Shown piece by piece: positions 25,462-33,970 of a stretch of DNA of 64,000 bases. The DNA comes from Bacillus sp. CH30_1T. Lineage in GTDB: Bacteria; Bacillota; Bacilli; Bacillales; Bacillaceae_B. A model generated the notes under the pieces. The model was not told the origin of the DNA and did no database searches. It saw only the letters and a list, made by a program, of their open reading frames with translations. The translations under genes and the position numbers were made by a program. Position 1 is the stretch's first letter, and the number at the start of each line of letters is the position of its first letter. The stretch spans positions 87,887-151,886 of the forward strand of contig NZ_VTUY01000010.1 in assembly GCF_008364765.1 (NCBI RefSeq), given 5' to 3'.

Positions 25462-26421
25462 ATGGTTTACATTGTTTTTTTACTCGCTGCCGCCATCGTG
25501 GTTGCGGCTGCTATTTACCTGAATCAGTTCGGAGATGTCATCAGTAAGAAGTCTTCATTAAGTGGGGCTGTCGTAGGGACATTCCTCATTGCAGGGGCAA
25601 CGTCACTTCCTGAATTGACAACGAGCTTAACGGCGGTTTATATCGATAACCCTGATATTGCCGTAGGAAACATGCTCGGTAGTAATGTGTTCAATCTTTT
25701 TATCCTGGCAGCGGTCGATCTGATTTATCGTAAAAGAAGATTGTTCCAAAAGGTGAACAGGAAGGGAAATGTTCCTTCTGCTCTATTTGGATTCCTGTTT
25801 CTCACGATCATCATTTTCGCCCTTTTCATGCCAGGTTCCATTGAATTTTTTGGCGTTGGAATTGAGATGTTCATCATCATCACCCTATACTTCGTTGCGA
25901 TGAAATTTGTCTCCGGAGATGACTCTGAAGGGGGATCCGCATCAACGAAGGATTACTCCCTGAGAACGGCCGTCATAGGTTTTATCATTGCGGCAATTAT
26001 AGTATTTGCATCAGGAAGTGTGTTATCGATTGCAGGTGATCAATTGGCAAAGGCAACGGGCATGAATGCAAGCTTTGTCGGGAGCTTTCTCATCGCTGCC
26101 TCCACTTCCCTGCCTGAGCTCGTGACGGTCCTTGCTGCTTTTAAACTGGCAAACTACAATATGGCGATCGGTTCAATTCTCGGAAGCAATCTGTTTAACA
26201 TACAATTGCTCGTCCTGACCGATGTCCTTTACCGAAAAGGTGCCATACTTGAAGCAGTCGACACTTCCCATATCTTTATCGCGGGATTAGGATTATTAAT
26301 GACACTCGTCATCGTATACTTGCTTTTGCGGCCAGCCAATGTTCTGAATAAGTGGAGATACATGGCTCCATCCTTTATTATAACCGTTTTGTATATTGTC
26401 GTATCGTATGTATTATTTTAA
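25462..26421 (+). CDS. CaCA-family cation exchanger (Na+/Ca2+ type)
   Basis: 319 residues, ten or eleven membrane segments. The two alpha repeats are clear: GTFLIAGATSLPELTTSLTAV and, in the second half, a similar stretch with STSLPELVTVL; each followed by GSNxFN. These glutamates bind the transported cation. The riboswitch upstream suggests manganese or calcium efflux. ATG 25462 follows GGAGGAG; an upstream in-frame extension would overlap the terminator. Confidence 0.92.
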   Translation: MVYIVFLLAAAIVVAAAIYLNQFGDVISKKSSLSGAVVGTFLIAGATSLPELTTSLTAVYIDNPDIAVGNMLGSNVFNLFILAAVDLIYRKRRLFQKVNRKGNVPSALFGFLFLTIIIFALFMPGSIEFFGVGIEMFIIITLYFVAMKFVSGDDSEGGSASTKDYSLRTAVIGFIIAAIIVFASGSVLSIAGDQLAKATGMNASFVGSFLIAASTSLPELVTVLAAFKLANYNMAIGSILGSNLFNIQLLVLTDVLYRKGAILEAVDTSHIFIAGLGLLMTLVIVYLLLRPANVLNKWRYMAPSFIITVLYIVVSYVLF

Positions 26422-26427
26422 ACATCA

Positions 26428-26742
26428 AAAGAGCCTGGGACAAAAGTTTTTTATCCTAAGTCAAACCCGAACAAACCTGCTTCTTAGTGTGCAGATTTGT
26501 TCGGGTTTATTATTTATTTTCGAATCATTTGATTTTAGCTGTTTCCAGCGGTTGATTGGAGTGCAAGACGAAGACTCCTGCGGGAAAGTAGCTTATGTGA
26601 GACCCCGCAGGCTTGCCGAGGAGGCTCACGGGCAACCCGCGGAAAGCGTAGTCTTGCACGGAAATCATTAGCGGTATGAAGAACCTACACTTCTATTATT
26701 CGTCTTTTTATCGTGTTTTTTTAGTTTTGTCCCAGCCTCTTT
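26428..26742. mobile_element. MITE-like element, 315 bp
   Basis: Terminal inverted repeats AAAGAGCCTGGGACAAAA (26428-26445) and its complement (26725-26742) match at 17 of 18 positions. Inside are a hairpin built on CCCGAACAAA (26467-26506) and a second repeat of about 120 bp (approx. 26553-26670) with GACTCCTGCGGGAAA, GTGAGACCCCGCAGG and CCCGCGGAAAGCGTAGTC, related to the one at 38701. No coding capacity. Both outer and inner units are of types common in Bacillus genomes. Confidence 0.8.
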
Positions 26743-26921
26743 ACCTTTTAATAAGCTTCTCTATCGTTCTCTTACCTCATATACGCACCAGATAGGCCTT
26801 ATGTTTCAATTTTCCCAAAATTCCAACCAAAACAATGTTATTCAGGCACATCACATGATTCCCCTCTTCACTTATGATAAATTAAACATGATTGAATCAA
26901 TGGATAAGGAGTGAATGTTCA
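26743..26921. other. Intergenic region
   Basis: Upstream region of the nitroreductase. I see no clear operator, and only weak promoter-like sequence near 26870 (TTATGATAAATTAAACATG). Confidence 0.4.
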
Positions 26922-27596
26922 ATGGCTGGTAAAGAACAAGTAAAGCAAGACATTTTAGATGCTTACCATTTCAGACATGCAACAAAGGAATTCGATTCAA
27001 ATAAGAAAGTATCCGATGACGATTTCAGGTTCATCATGGAAACAGGTCGTCTGTCACCAAGTTCATTTGGTTTCGAGCCTTGGAGATTCGTCGTGATTCA
27101 AAATCCTGAACTTAGGAAAAAAATCAAAAACACAGCTTGGGGAGCATACGGAAAACTGCCTGAAGCCAGTCATTTCGTGGTGATCCTGGCCAGAACGAAA
27201 AAAGATACGAAATACGATTCACAATACTTACAGGATCATTTTAAAAACGTGAAACACCTTCCAGAAGATCATATGGCAAAATACTTAGAAAAGATCGAGC
27301 AGTTCCAAAAGGTTGATTTCGATTTGCTCGAAGGCACTCGTCCCCTATACGATTGGGCCGGAAAGCAAACCTATTTAGCCCTTGGAAATATGATGACAGC
27401 AGCCGCTCAAATCGGTGTCGACTCGTGTCCAATCGAAGGCTTTGACATCAACAAGATGAACACGCTTTTAGATGAAGAAGGATTGTTGGAAGATGGCCGT
27501 TTCAGCATTTCCGTCATGGTGGCATTCGGTTACCGGGTGAAGGATCCAGCACCGAAAACGCGTCGACCGTATGAAGATATCGTGAAGTTCGTTTAA
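26922..27596 (+). CDS. Nitroreductase family NAD(P)H oxidoreductase
   Basis: 224 residues: FMN-binding FRHATKEFDSNKKVSDDDF at the N terminus, GRLSPSSFGFEPWRFVVIQ, QTYLALGNMMTAAAQIGVDSCPIEGFD, and FGYRVKDPAPKTRRPYEDIV at the C terminus. The family reduces nitroaromatics, quinones or flavins as a dimer. GGAGTG precedes the ATG at 26922; ten codons of upstream open frame have no better site. Monocistronic, with terminator. Confidence 0.9.
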   Translation: MAGKEQVKQDILDAYHFRHATKEFDSNKKVSDDDFRFIMETGRLSPSSFGFEPWRFVVIQNPELRKKIKNTAWGAYGKLPEASHFVVILARTKKDTKYDSQYLQDHFKNVKHLPEDHMAKYLEKIEQFQKVDFDLLEGTRPLYDWAGKQTYLALGNMMTAAAQIGVDSCPIEGFDINKMNTLLDEEGLLEDGRFSISVMVAFGYRVKDPAPKTRRPYEDIVKFV

Positions 27597-27604
27597 TCTT
27601 AAAT

Positions 27605-27635
27605 GACCCCGGTTACAGGACCGGGGTCATTTTTT
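27605..27635 (+). terminator. Terminator of the nitroreductase gene
   Basis: GACCCCGGT-TACAGG-ACCGGGGTC followed by ATTTTTT. Confidence 0.9.
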
Positions 27636-27643
27636 ATGAAATT

Positions 27644-28702
27644 CTAATGTTTAAACCAATCGGCTCCTGCATCTAAGTGCACAAACGGAATATCCGTATC
27701 CACCTCACCCTTGATCTTTTCATGGACAACATCTTCCCCTTCAAGCCACTTGGCAAAATCAAAGACAACCGGTTCCCGGTCTCCCCCCAGGGCAAACCAT
27801 GCTTTCAGTTCGTTAGGAAAATAAGCCGATGTATGGATGGTCCCAGCCCAGCTTCCGTATAAATCTGAGAAAACGCCTTTATCCGTGTCGTTCATTAAGC
27901 GAAAGGCGCTAATAGCATCTGAAGACTCATTTTCTTGAAGGATTCCTAATCTTCGCTTCGAATCCACTAAATGATTTCTATTTTCATGCTTCATCACTTC
28001 AAAATGATTCGTACACGTATTTGACTGCCGGATCTCCACGCCACGAGGAGACGTTTCAACAATAAACGTTTCACCGCTTGTGTCATACACCACATAACTA
28101 AACGAGTGCCGGTGAGGAATTTCTTTTAGCATCTCAACAGCTTCCGATACATCTCCACATGATTCCAGAATCAAACGTCCAATCATACAGCAAATAAAGC
28201 CATCCCCTGGATTTTTACGATGCATGAAGTTATATCCTATTGCCAATCCCCTTTCATTCATGCCATCCATTCGTCCTGTTACCCGCTGACTCGGTCCGAT
28301 GATACTATACCCGCCGTCCGTCGGCTGGTAAAACGTATACCTTCCCTCATACGTCTTCGGATGATAATCATAATTCCTTATCAAATAATTTTCCCCCGTC
28401 ATAATCGAGCAGCCGGACTTGGTATATTCAACACGGTATCCGCCAAACTCCTGCAGAACCTTCTCCATCTTCCACCCGAGCGCTTCCTGTAATCCGATAA
28501 GCTCATCCCATACACCAGGAGCAAATCTCAGGATCGCCTGCTTCGCTTCCTCCATGTTAATAGAGAAACGAGGCTTTCTTACCTTCCACTGATTCTCACG
28601 ATTTCTCACTGTGAGCGAATCCTTTATCCTTAACCCTTGAATATAACCAAAATCATAATGAGATCCACGGAATTGAATCACACCGCTATGTATTTTTTTC
28701 AT
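27644..28702 (-). CDS. C45-type autoproteolytic acyltransferase/hydrolase
   Basis: 352 residues of the acyl-CoA:6-aminopenicillanate acyltransferase-like (AAT) Ntn family. Typical features: RGSHYDFGYIQG near the N terminus, the nucleophile Cys98 in TKSGCSIM after which the precursor would cut itself, NYDYHPKTYEGRY and GMNERGLAIGYNF. The B. subtilis-type members are orphan amidases; the substrate is not clear here. ATG 28702 has GAGGG before it. Confidence 0.85.
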   Translation of the reverse strand: MKKIHSGVIQFRGSHYDFGYIQGLRIKDSLTVRNRENQWKVRKPRFSINMEEAKQAILRFAPGVWDELIGLQEALGWKMEKVLQEFGGYRVEYTKSGCSIMTGENYLIRNYDYHPKTYEGRYTFYQPTDGGYSIIGPSQRVTGRMDGMNERGLAIGYNFMHRKNPGDGFICCMIGRLILESCGDVSEAVEMLKEIPHRHSFSYVVYDTSGETFIVETSPRGVEIRQSNTCTNHFEVMKHENRNHLVDSKRRLGILQENESSDAISAFRLMNDTDKGVFSDLYGSWAGTIHTSAYFPNELKAWFALGGDREPVVFDFAKWLEGEDVVHEKIKGEVDTDIPFVHLDAGADWFKH

Positions 28703-28915
28703 GATTGCCCTCAATTTCTGTGTGAAGTTTCTTTAAGGATAATAGAACCATTGGGAAAAATAAAGGAATTGAGATTCCAGTATAGTGCTAGCTGAGAGAT
28801 TCTCATTGTACCAGGTACAATTGATTAAGGGAGTATCATCACGTTAAGATATAACATTGTAATTGGCGACATTTTGCCATGCGGTTCTTGCCCGGAACCT
28901 AGCCACTAACAAACA

Positions 28916-28945
28916 CAAAAAAGAACGGCCCCAACGACCGTCCCT
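28916..28945 (-). terminator. Terminator of the sigma-clpP operon
   Basis: Minus-strand GGACGGTCGTTGGGGCCGTTC followed by TTTTTT, a few bases past the clpP stop. The region 28703-28915 between here and the C45 gene holds no supported gene. Confidence 0.7.
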
Positions 28946-28952
28946 TCTTCCA

Positions 28953-29534
28953 TCATTTCTTCTCAATAATCTCATCGATAATCCCATATTCCTTTGCTTC
29001 ATAGGCGCTCATGAAATAATCACGATCAGTATCAAGTGCAACTTTTTCAACAGGCCGGCCCGTTTTTTCAGCAATAATTTCGTTGATGTGCTGTCTAAGT
29101 TTCAGAATCCGTTTCGCTGAAATTTCCAGGTCTGTCGCCTGCCCCCTTGCACCACCTAATGGTTGGTGAATCATAATTTCGCTGTTTGGCAAGGCAAAAC
29201 GTTTACCTTTTGTCCCCGCGAGCAGGAGCATTGCGCCAAAAGAAGCCGCCATTCCAGTGCAGATCGTTCGAACGTCGGGACTTATATAGTTCATCGTATC
29301 AAAGATGGCGAACCCTGCTGAAGTTGAGCCACCCGGGCTATTAATATATAAGGAAATGTCTTTTTCGGGGTCGTCTGCAGCCAGGAATAATAGCTGAGCC
29401 ACGATACTGTTGGCCATTTGGTCATTCACTTCATCACTTACCATGATGATCCTGTCTTTTAACAATCTTGAGTAAATATCGTAGGATCGTTCCCCTTTGC
29501 TTGACTGTTCAATGACATAAGGTATGGTATTCAT
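28953..29534 (-). CDS. clpP: ATP-dependent Clp protease proteolytic subunit (paralogue)
   Basis: 193 residues. With the ATG at 29534 (AAGGAGG upstream) the triad falls at Ser98 (GMAASFGAM), His123 (MIHQPLGG) and Asp172 (DRDYFMSA), the same numbers as B. subtilis ClpP. The serine-site sequence ASFGAML differs from the usual ASMGAFL, and the gene is not in the normal clpP neighbourhood, so this is probably a second ClpP. It follows an ECF-type sigma factor by 21 bases and is likely co-transcribed. Confidence 0.93.
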   Translation of the reverse strand: MNTIPYVIEQSSKGERSYDIYSRLLKDRIIMVSDEVNDQMANSIVAQLLFLAADDPEKDISLYINSPGGSTSAGFAIFDTMNYISPDVRTICTGMAASFGAMLLLAGTKGKRFALPNSEIMIHQPLGGARGQATDLEISAKRILKLRQHINEIIAEKTGRPVEKVALDTDRDYFMSAYEAKEYGIIDEIIEKK

Positions 29535-29555
29535 CTTTACTTCCTCCTTCATTCA

Positions 29556-30245
29556 TTATGCAGCTAGTGAGAGGATACTTGAAGGAGAGTCAGACGTTCG
29601 TACAATTCGGCCTTGGGCAGGAGCGTGCGCAAGCAATATGGGAATGTATGCCAAAAGAAGACTGGGGTCCTGGGCCATTAGGCTACGGTATAAAATCGCG
29701 TTCAATTCTTCCTGAAGAGTTTCATTCCAGTAGGTTTGAACTCCGCTCCCGTCTCCATCTTCGGAGAATTTTTTCAGCTTTTCCCTCGATCGATTCAGCA
29801 AGGCTTTTACAGCGGTTTCCGTCATCCCCAGAACATCTGCCACTTCAAAAATCTTGAATTGAAACGCTTCTTTCAAAACAAAGGTGACTAATTGTTTGGG
29901 GGTCATCTTTCTTGAAAGCTTCTCAACGGTTTCAAGACTGATCCCCTCTTTAGAAATGTCTTCTGCCTTCACTTCCGGGACTCCGCCAATCGATTCCTTA
30001 CTCTGTTTGCGGACTTTATCCACCCATAGATGATAAGCGATTTTATTGAGTAAAGATGAACTCCAATTCTGTACAGCAGGGTAATGACTAAGTGCTTTAC
30101 AGATGGACTCTTGAGCCAAGTCCTCCCCGTCCCATTTGCTTTTCGTCAGAAAATAGCAGTATCGATAGAGCTTGGGAACAAGCTCTTCCATGACTTCATC
30201 GTTTGGCTGTCCTTCATTCTTTTTTAAGCCAGACCTCGTTTGCAT
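29556..30245 (-). CDS. Sigma-70 family (ECF-like) RNA polymerase sigma factor
   Basis: 229 residues. Region 2 is seen in LVPKLYRYCYFLTKSKWDGEDLAQESICKAL, and region 4 in FKIFEVADVLGMTETAVKALLNRSREKLKK. A further 60 residues (about 170-229: YWNETLQEELNAILYRSLMAQDPSLLLAYIPILL) extend beyond region 4, more than in minimal ECF factors. No anti-sigma gene is adjacent; a ClpP paralogue follows instead. ATG 30245 follows AAAGGAG. Confidence 0.85.
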   Translation of the reverse strand: MQTRSGLKKNEGQPNDEVMEELVPKLYRYCYFLTKSKWDGEDLAQESICKALSHYPAVQNWSSSLLNKIAYHLWVDKVRKQSKESIGGVPEVKAEDISKEGISLETVEKLSRKMTPKQLVTFVLKEAFQFKIFEVADVLGMTETAVKALLNRSREKLKKFSEDGDGSGVQTYWNETLQEELNAILYRSLMAQDPSLLLAYIPILLAHAPAQGRIVRTSDSPSSILSLAA

Positions 30246-30429
30246 CGTCCTCACTCCTTTGAATCCTCTCATACTTATAACGGATGAATTAGTGAAAAAG
30301 ATATGGGTGAAAGATATTTTTATCTATATTATATCCAATAGTACTGGAATAGGTAATAAATTAGTTTATGCAGCCTGAGTTGTACTAAAGTTGATTCATA
30401 AAAACAGGTGACGGAAAAGAGGATGAGTT

Positions 30430-30651
30430 ATGATTTCAATACTTGTCGTGGATGACGATCCCCATTTACGTAAGCTTATACGTGTTCATTTAGAGCAGAA
30501 TGCCTACTTGGTTACTGAAGCACAAGACGGGGACGCAGCTTCTGTCACTCTTGAAGCACAGTCGATCGATTTGGCGATTGTCGATTTGATGATGCCGAAT
30601 AAGGATGGGTTTCAATTGGCGTAGGAAATCAGGGAACTACCGATTATTTTT
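30430..30651 (+). pseudogene. Response regulator receiver fragment
   Basis: The N-terminal receiver domain of a two-component regulator is recognisable: ISILVVDDDPHLRKLIRVHL with the acidic pocket, and the phosphoacceptor Asp in LAIVDLMMPNKDGFQLA. After 64 codons an in-frame TAG interrupts it; the same frame continues EIRELPIIF, as receiver domains do, then homology ends at the 3' end of the convergent EamA gene. No output domain or kinase is present. A good start (GAGGATGAGTT-ATG) remains. Confidence 0.85.
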
Positions 30652-31482
30652 CAAAAACATATAAAACGAAGCAGCAAAGATGATGACGTATCCGATGATA
30701 CTTAGTACATCAGGAATCTGCCCGAATAAGAAGATGCTGATCATGGCGGAGTATACGACTGTTGAATAGAAGAAAATTGATATTTCCCTTGCAGGTGCGA
30801 ACTTGTAAGCAATCGTAATCCCGAACTGACCAACCGTTGCGAAAACGCCGGCAGATAATAGATAGATCCACTGTTTTACGCTCATCGGTTCATAAAAGCC
30901 AATTACGAACGGGAGAAGCACAATGGTGGTAAAGAATGAAAAGTAAAAGACGACCGTATAAAACTTCTCCCTGCTCCCTAACACACGAAGGACCGTATAA
31001 GCACCGGCTGCAAAAAAAGCCGAGAACACTCCTGCTAGATAAGGAATGGTGTCAAAGGAAAACGCAGGTTTGATGATAAACAGTGTTCCGATAAACGCAA
31101 TGATAATCGCTACCACCTGGAATACTCGTGTCCGCTCTCTTAAGAAAATAGCCGAGAAGATGATGGTCAGAAACGGACTGAGTTTGTTCAACATATCGGC
31201 ATCGGATAACACCAGGTGATCAATCGCATAGAAGAACAAAACGATCCCGACAGCACCTAAACTGGAGCGCAGCAACAGCAGCTTCTGATTTTCTTTCTTC
31301 CCGAATAAACGTTCCTTATGATACTGGACAAAACCGAATGCGATAAATGCAGAAACGATGTTCCTGAAAAATGTTTTTTGAATCGTCGGCACATCCCCTG
31401 ATAGCTTCACGAACGCCGCCATAAGGGAGAAACCAAACGCTGATAGAAGTAATAGGAGTATTCCTTTATTTCGATTTGACAT
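30637..31482 (-). CDS. DMT-superfamily (EamA) transporter
   Basis: 281 residues, ten predicted membrane segments in two EamA repeats (FRNIVSAFIAFGF and LSPFLTIIFSAIFLRERTRVFQ in the first half, VYSAMISIFLFGQIPDVLSIIGYVIIFAAS at the end). Family members export metabolites; the substrate is not known. ATG 31482 has CGGAGG 5 bases upstream. Its 3' end overlaps the remnant of a response regulator on the other strand, so its last few residues (KNNR) may derive from that debris. Confidence 0.9.
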   Translation of the reverse strand: MSNRNKGILLLLLSAFGFSLMAAFVKLSGDVPTIQKTFFRNIVSAFIAFGFVQYHKERLFGKKENQKLLLLRSSLGAVGIVLFFYAIDHLVLSDADMLNKLSPFLTIIFSAIFLRERTRVFQVVAIIIAFIGTLFIIKPAFSFDTIPYLAGVFSAFFAAGAYTVLRVLGSREKFYTVVFYFSFFTTIVLLPFVIGFYEPMSVKQWIYLLSAGVFATVGQFGITIAYKFAPAREISIFFYSTVVYSAMISIFLFGQIPDVLSIIGYVIIFAASFYMFLKNNR

Positions 31483-31828
31483 GACTTCCTCCGCAAAAAT
31501 CAAAGATAGACTGCTTAAACACTCCTCAGCTGAAAAGTGAATGAAAGGAGTAACCTAACCAGTATAACAAATTCCTGTTAGAAGATAGAGAATTCAGCCT
31601 GAGTCAGGTCAAGTAGCCCCATTTTTACATTCTCTAGTAAACGTTTATTTATCCCTTTTCATGAGGCAATCTCGAACTTCATTTCAGTGGTTAAGTCGGG
31701 GCTTCACCAATCTACCCATGGGTTGTTTTCTTAAGGTTACAGGGTTTTGGGGAAAAGCTGGTCCATTGACTATACAGACCTTCATTTGATGAATAAGATG
31801 CATTAAACATTTAAAAGGAGGTGATTAA
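31483..31828. other. Intergenic region with promoter for the CHRD gene
   Basis: TTGACT (31766-31771), 17 bases, ATGAAT (31789-31794) could be the promoter of the CHRD gene. The rest shows no gene or notable structure. Confidence 0.45.
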
Positions 31829-32272
31829 ATGGAAGGATACTTTCTCGCCAGATTGAAAGGAAGAAACGAGGTCCCACCCGTCAATTCACAAGCATTCGGT
31901 ATTGCAAAATTTGTTGTGAATAAGCAATGTACGAAGATAAGATTCACTTTAAAAGTCGAAAACATCCGTAACTTCGTACAAGCCCACATCCATTTTGGCC
32001 GTCGAAACGAAAATGGACCTGTACTTGTTTTCCTTTTCGGAGCTGATCTGGATACGTTATCAGAGCAGAATGGAATCTCAACAAGAAAAGGAATTGTTCA
32101 AGGAGTCATAACAGAAGAAGATATTGTAATGAATAATGTAGGGGTCAAAAACGTAAAAGAATTGGTCAATCTAATGGAAAAGGGGCTTACGTATGTAAAT
32201 GTCCACACTGAACAGAATCCTGGTGGAGAAATCCGGGGGCAAATTCAATCTCTTCATGGAAGATGCTACTAG
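31829..32272 (+). CDS. CHRD domain protein
   Basis: 147 residues forming one CHRD domain: YFLARLKGRNEVPPVNSQAFGIAKFVV, AHIHFGRRNENGPVLVFLFG, and NVHTEQNPGGEIRGQI. CHRD was first seen in chordin and occurs in many bacterial proteins, often exported; here there is no signal peptide. AAAGGAGGTGATTAA precedes the ATG. Function unknown. A perfect terminator follows. Confidence 0.9.
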   Translation: MEGYFLARLKGRNEVPPVNSQAFGIAKFVVNKQCTKIRFTLKVENIRNFVQAHIHFGRRNENGPVLVFLFGADLDTLSEQNGISTRKGIVQGVITEEDIVMNNVGVKNVKELVNLMEKGLTYVNVHTEQNPGGEIRGQIQSLHGRCY

Positions 32273-32278
32273 TTTATA

Positions 32279-32308
32279 GAGCTACCTGATCAGGTAGCTC
32301 CTATTTTT
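32279..32308 (+). terminator. Terminator of the CHRD gene
   Basis: GAGCTACCTGA/TCAGGTAGCTC, a perfect palindrome, followed by CTATTTTT. Confidence 0.85.
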
Positions 32309-32365
32309 AACTTGAAGAGATCGGTTCCCAAAAGATAAGGGGCAGCTAAGAAAACGTTTCCTGGC

Positions 32366-32803
32366 CTAGTTTTCTAATATTCCCTTGACTCTTATTAAAT
32401 CCTTTCTATTCGCTTTTTTCATCATAATTGACATCAAAGGGGTCAACCATTTAGAGAAGCCTTTGGGATTCCCTTTGTTTCGGAGGGTCATCCTTGTAGT
32501 CTTCTCGTCCAAAGCTTCCCATAAATACGTAGTCTCCATCGGGAACGGACCATTGGCCGTTTTCATCACAAGTCTTTTATTGGGAACAAACTCTACAATC
32601 TCATATACATAAGAGAGGTCACGTCCTAAAAATCTCGCTTTGAATTCGATCTGAGAGTGGTTGGAGAAGGATTTTTCCGTTAACCACTCTGCCGAATCAA
32701 TATTTACATACCAATGTGGTGCGTGATCTGGATTGGCAGTATACTCTGAAACTTTTTGAACTGTACATTTAATTGTGATAGCTGTATATATATCTACCAT
32801 CAT
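32366..32803 (-). CDS. SRPBCC family protein
   Basis: 145 residues: N-terminal beta strand (TAITIKCTVQKVSEYTANPDHAPHW), then VYEIVEFVPNKRLVMKTANGPFPMETTYLWEALDEKTTRMTLRNKG, the repeated strands of a START-like barrel, and a C-terminal helix. It lies 36 bases after the ArsR-AHSA1 fusion gene on the same strand and is likely co-transcribed. ATGATG start with AAGGAG. Confidence 0.8.
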   Translation of the reverse strand: MMVDIYTAITIKCTVQKVSEYTANPDHAPHWYVNIDSAEWLTEKSFSNHSQIEFKARFLGRDLSYVYEIVEFVPNKRLVMKTANGPFPMETTYLWEALDEKTTRMTLRNKGNPKGFSKWLTPLMSIMMKKANRKDLIRVKGILEN

Positions 32804-32839
32804 ATTTCTCCTTGAACGAAACGATCAATACTTGTTTGA

Positions 32840-33616
32840 TTATTTCTGTTCAACATAATTTTTTAACAGCGTCCCGAGTAAATAGGTCCATCCTTCAGAA
32901 TGTTTTTCTTCCCAATCGTCTTCGATGACTCCTGAAGCAGCATGGGATAATTGAAGTAAGGTGGATTCACCTTTTTCAACGAGTCTATAGGTATAAGCAC
33001 TGTTGACTGCGCCTTGCATGCCAAGATGCCCGTGAAGACGGATTTCTTCCGGAGCGTTTACGTAATACACAGTTCCCCACAGAGCTCCTTCATTTTCACG
33101 CCATTTCTCAATAAATTGCCCGCCGGGTACAGGATCGAATGTGAATTGTGAACTTACTCCCTCAGGAGCCAGTTTAAACTCCCACCAATCCCCCGCTTGT
33201 TCGGTTAACGCTTTAAATACCTGATCCCTTGGTGCATCTATCATCACTTCTTGCTCAATACGAAATACTTTACTTTGTTCCATTCCTTCTTCTCCTCCTT
33301 TGTTTTCTGCTAATGCCCGTAACTTTAACAGCGAATTGGCGGTAGATTCCATATACTTCCCTACCCACCGATTGTGCATTTCCTGTAGTGGAACCGCGTT
33401 AAGGTAATTTCGTCGGTACTTCCCTTCCCGCTTCACCACCACCAAATTCCCTTCCTCCAAAATCGTCAAATGCTTCATGATCGCGTATCTTGTCACCTCG
33501 GGAAAATGTTCATTCAGTTCACCGGTTGTTCTTGCTGTCTGTTTCAACAGGTCCAGGATCTCCCTTCGTATCGGGTGCCCCAACGCCTTAAATAAAGTGG
33601 AAAGTTCGTCTTTCAT
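32840..33616 (-). CDS. ArsR-type HTH fused to AHSA1/SRPBCC domain
   Basis: 258 residues. The first 95 are an ArsR winged helix (LFKALGHPIRREILDLLKQTARTTGELNEHF, VTRYAIMKHLTILEEGNLVVVKREGKYRRNYLN); residues about 115-258 are an AHSA1 domain (IEQEVMIDAPRDQVFKALTE, GGQFIEKW, GTVYYVNAPEEIRL). Fusion of a DNA-binding and a ligand-binding fold makes a one-protein sensor. No ArsR metal-site cysteines are visible. ATG 33616 with AAAGGAT; 15 further upstream codons are possible. A strong inverted repeat overlaps its promoter. Confidence 0.88.
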   Translation of the reverse strand: MKDELSTLFKALGHPIRREILDLLKQTARTTGELNEHFPEVTRYAIMKHLTILEEGNLVVVKREGKYRRNYLNAVPLQEMHNRWVGKYMESTANSLLKLRALAENKGGEEGMEQSKVFRIEQEVMIDAPRDQVFKALTEQAGDWWEFKLAPEGVSSQFTFDPVPGGQFIEKWRENEGALWGTVYYVNAPEEIRLHGHLGMQGAVNSAYTYRLVEKGESTLLQLSHAASGVIEDDWEEKHSEGWTYLLGTLLKNYVEQK

Positions 33617-33655
33617 ATTAACGATCCTTTCATTGTGTTTTACATGTGAATGATT

Positions 33656-33676
33656 AGTCACATGTAATATGTGACT
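33656..33676. promoter_or_regulatory. Operator of the ArsR-AHSA1 operon
   Basis: AGTCACAT-GTAAT-ATGTGACT, 8-bp perfect arms. On the minus strand it starts right after a promoter TTGACT-18-TACTAT, i.e. over the transcription start, so binding would repress. Confidence 0.75.
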
Positions 33677-33930
33677 TTATAGTAACATGATAGGTGAGGG
33701 TGAGTCAAGTATGTATGAAACGCAATGAGAGAATGTGAAATTGACCTTATCTTGAGGTGATGATGAAGCGTTTTGAAGGAAAATAAAGATATTTATATAC
33801 TTAAACTTAAGTTGATAAAATAAACATTGTCGATAACAAAATCCCTTTTATTATTTCGACTCCTCTAAATTACATGCTATCTCCATCAAAATGATCTCTA
33901 CATAATGAATGTTGAAAGCTTATTCATACG
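33677..33930. other. Intergenic region
   Basis: AT-rich; holds the promoter of the ArsR-AHSA1 gene at its left edge and a short palindrome AACTTAAGTT. No gene seen. Confidence 0.45.
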
Positions 33931-33962
33931 AAAAGCCCCTTTACGCCATCCGTACAGGGGCC
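33931..33962 (-). terminator. Terminator of the AraC/GyrI gene
   Basis: Minus-strand GGCCCCTGTACGGATGGCGTAAAGGGGCTTTT, 8 bases beyond the stop codon. Confidence 0.7.
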
Positions 33963-33970
33963 ATCTAACC

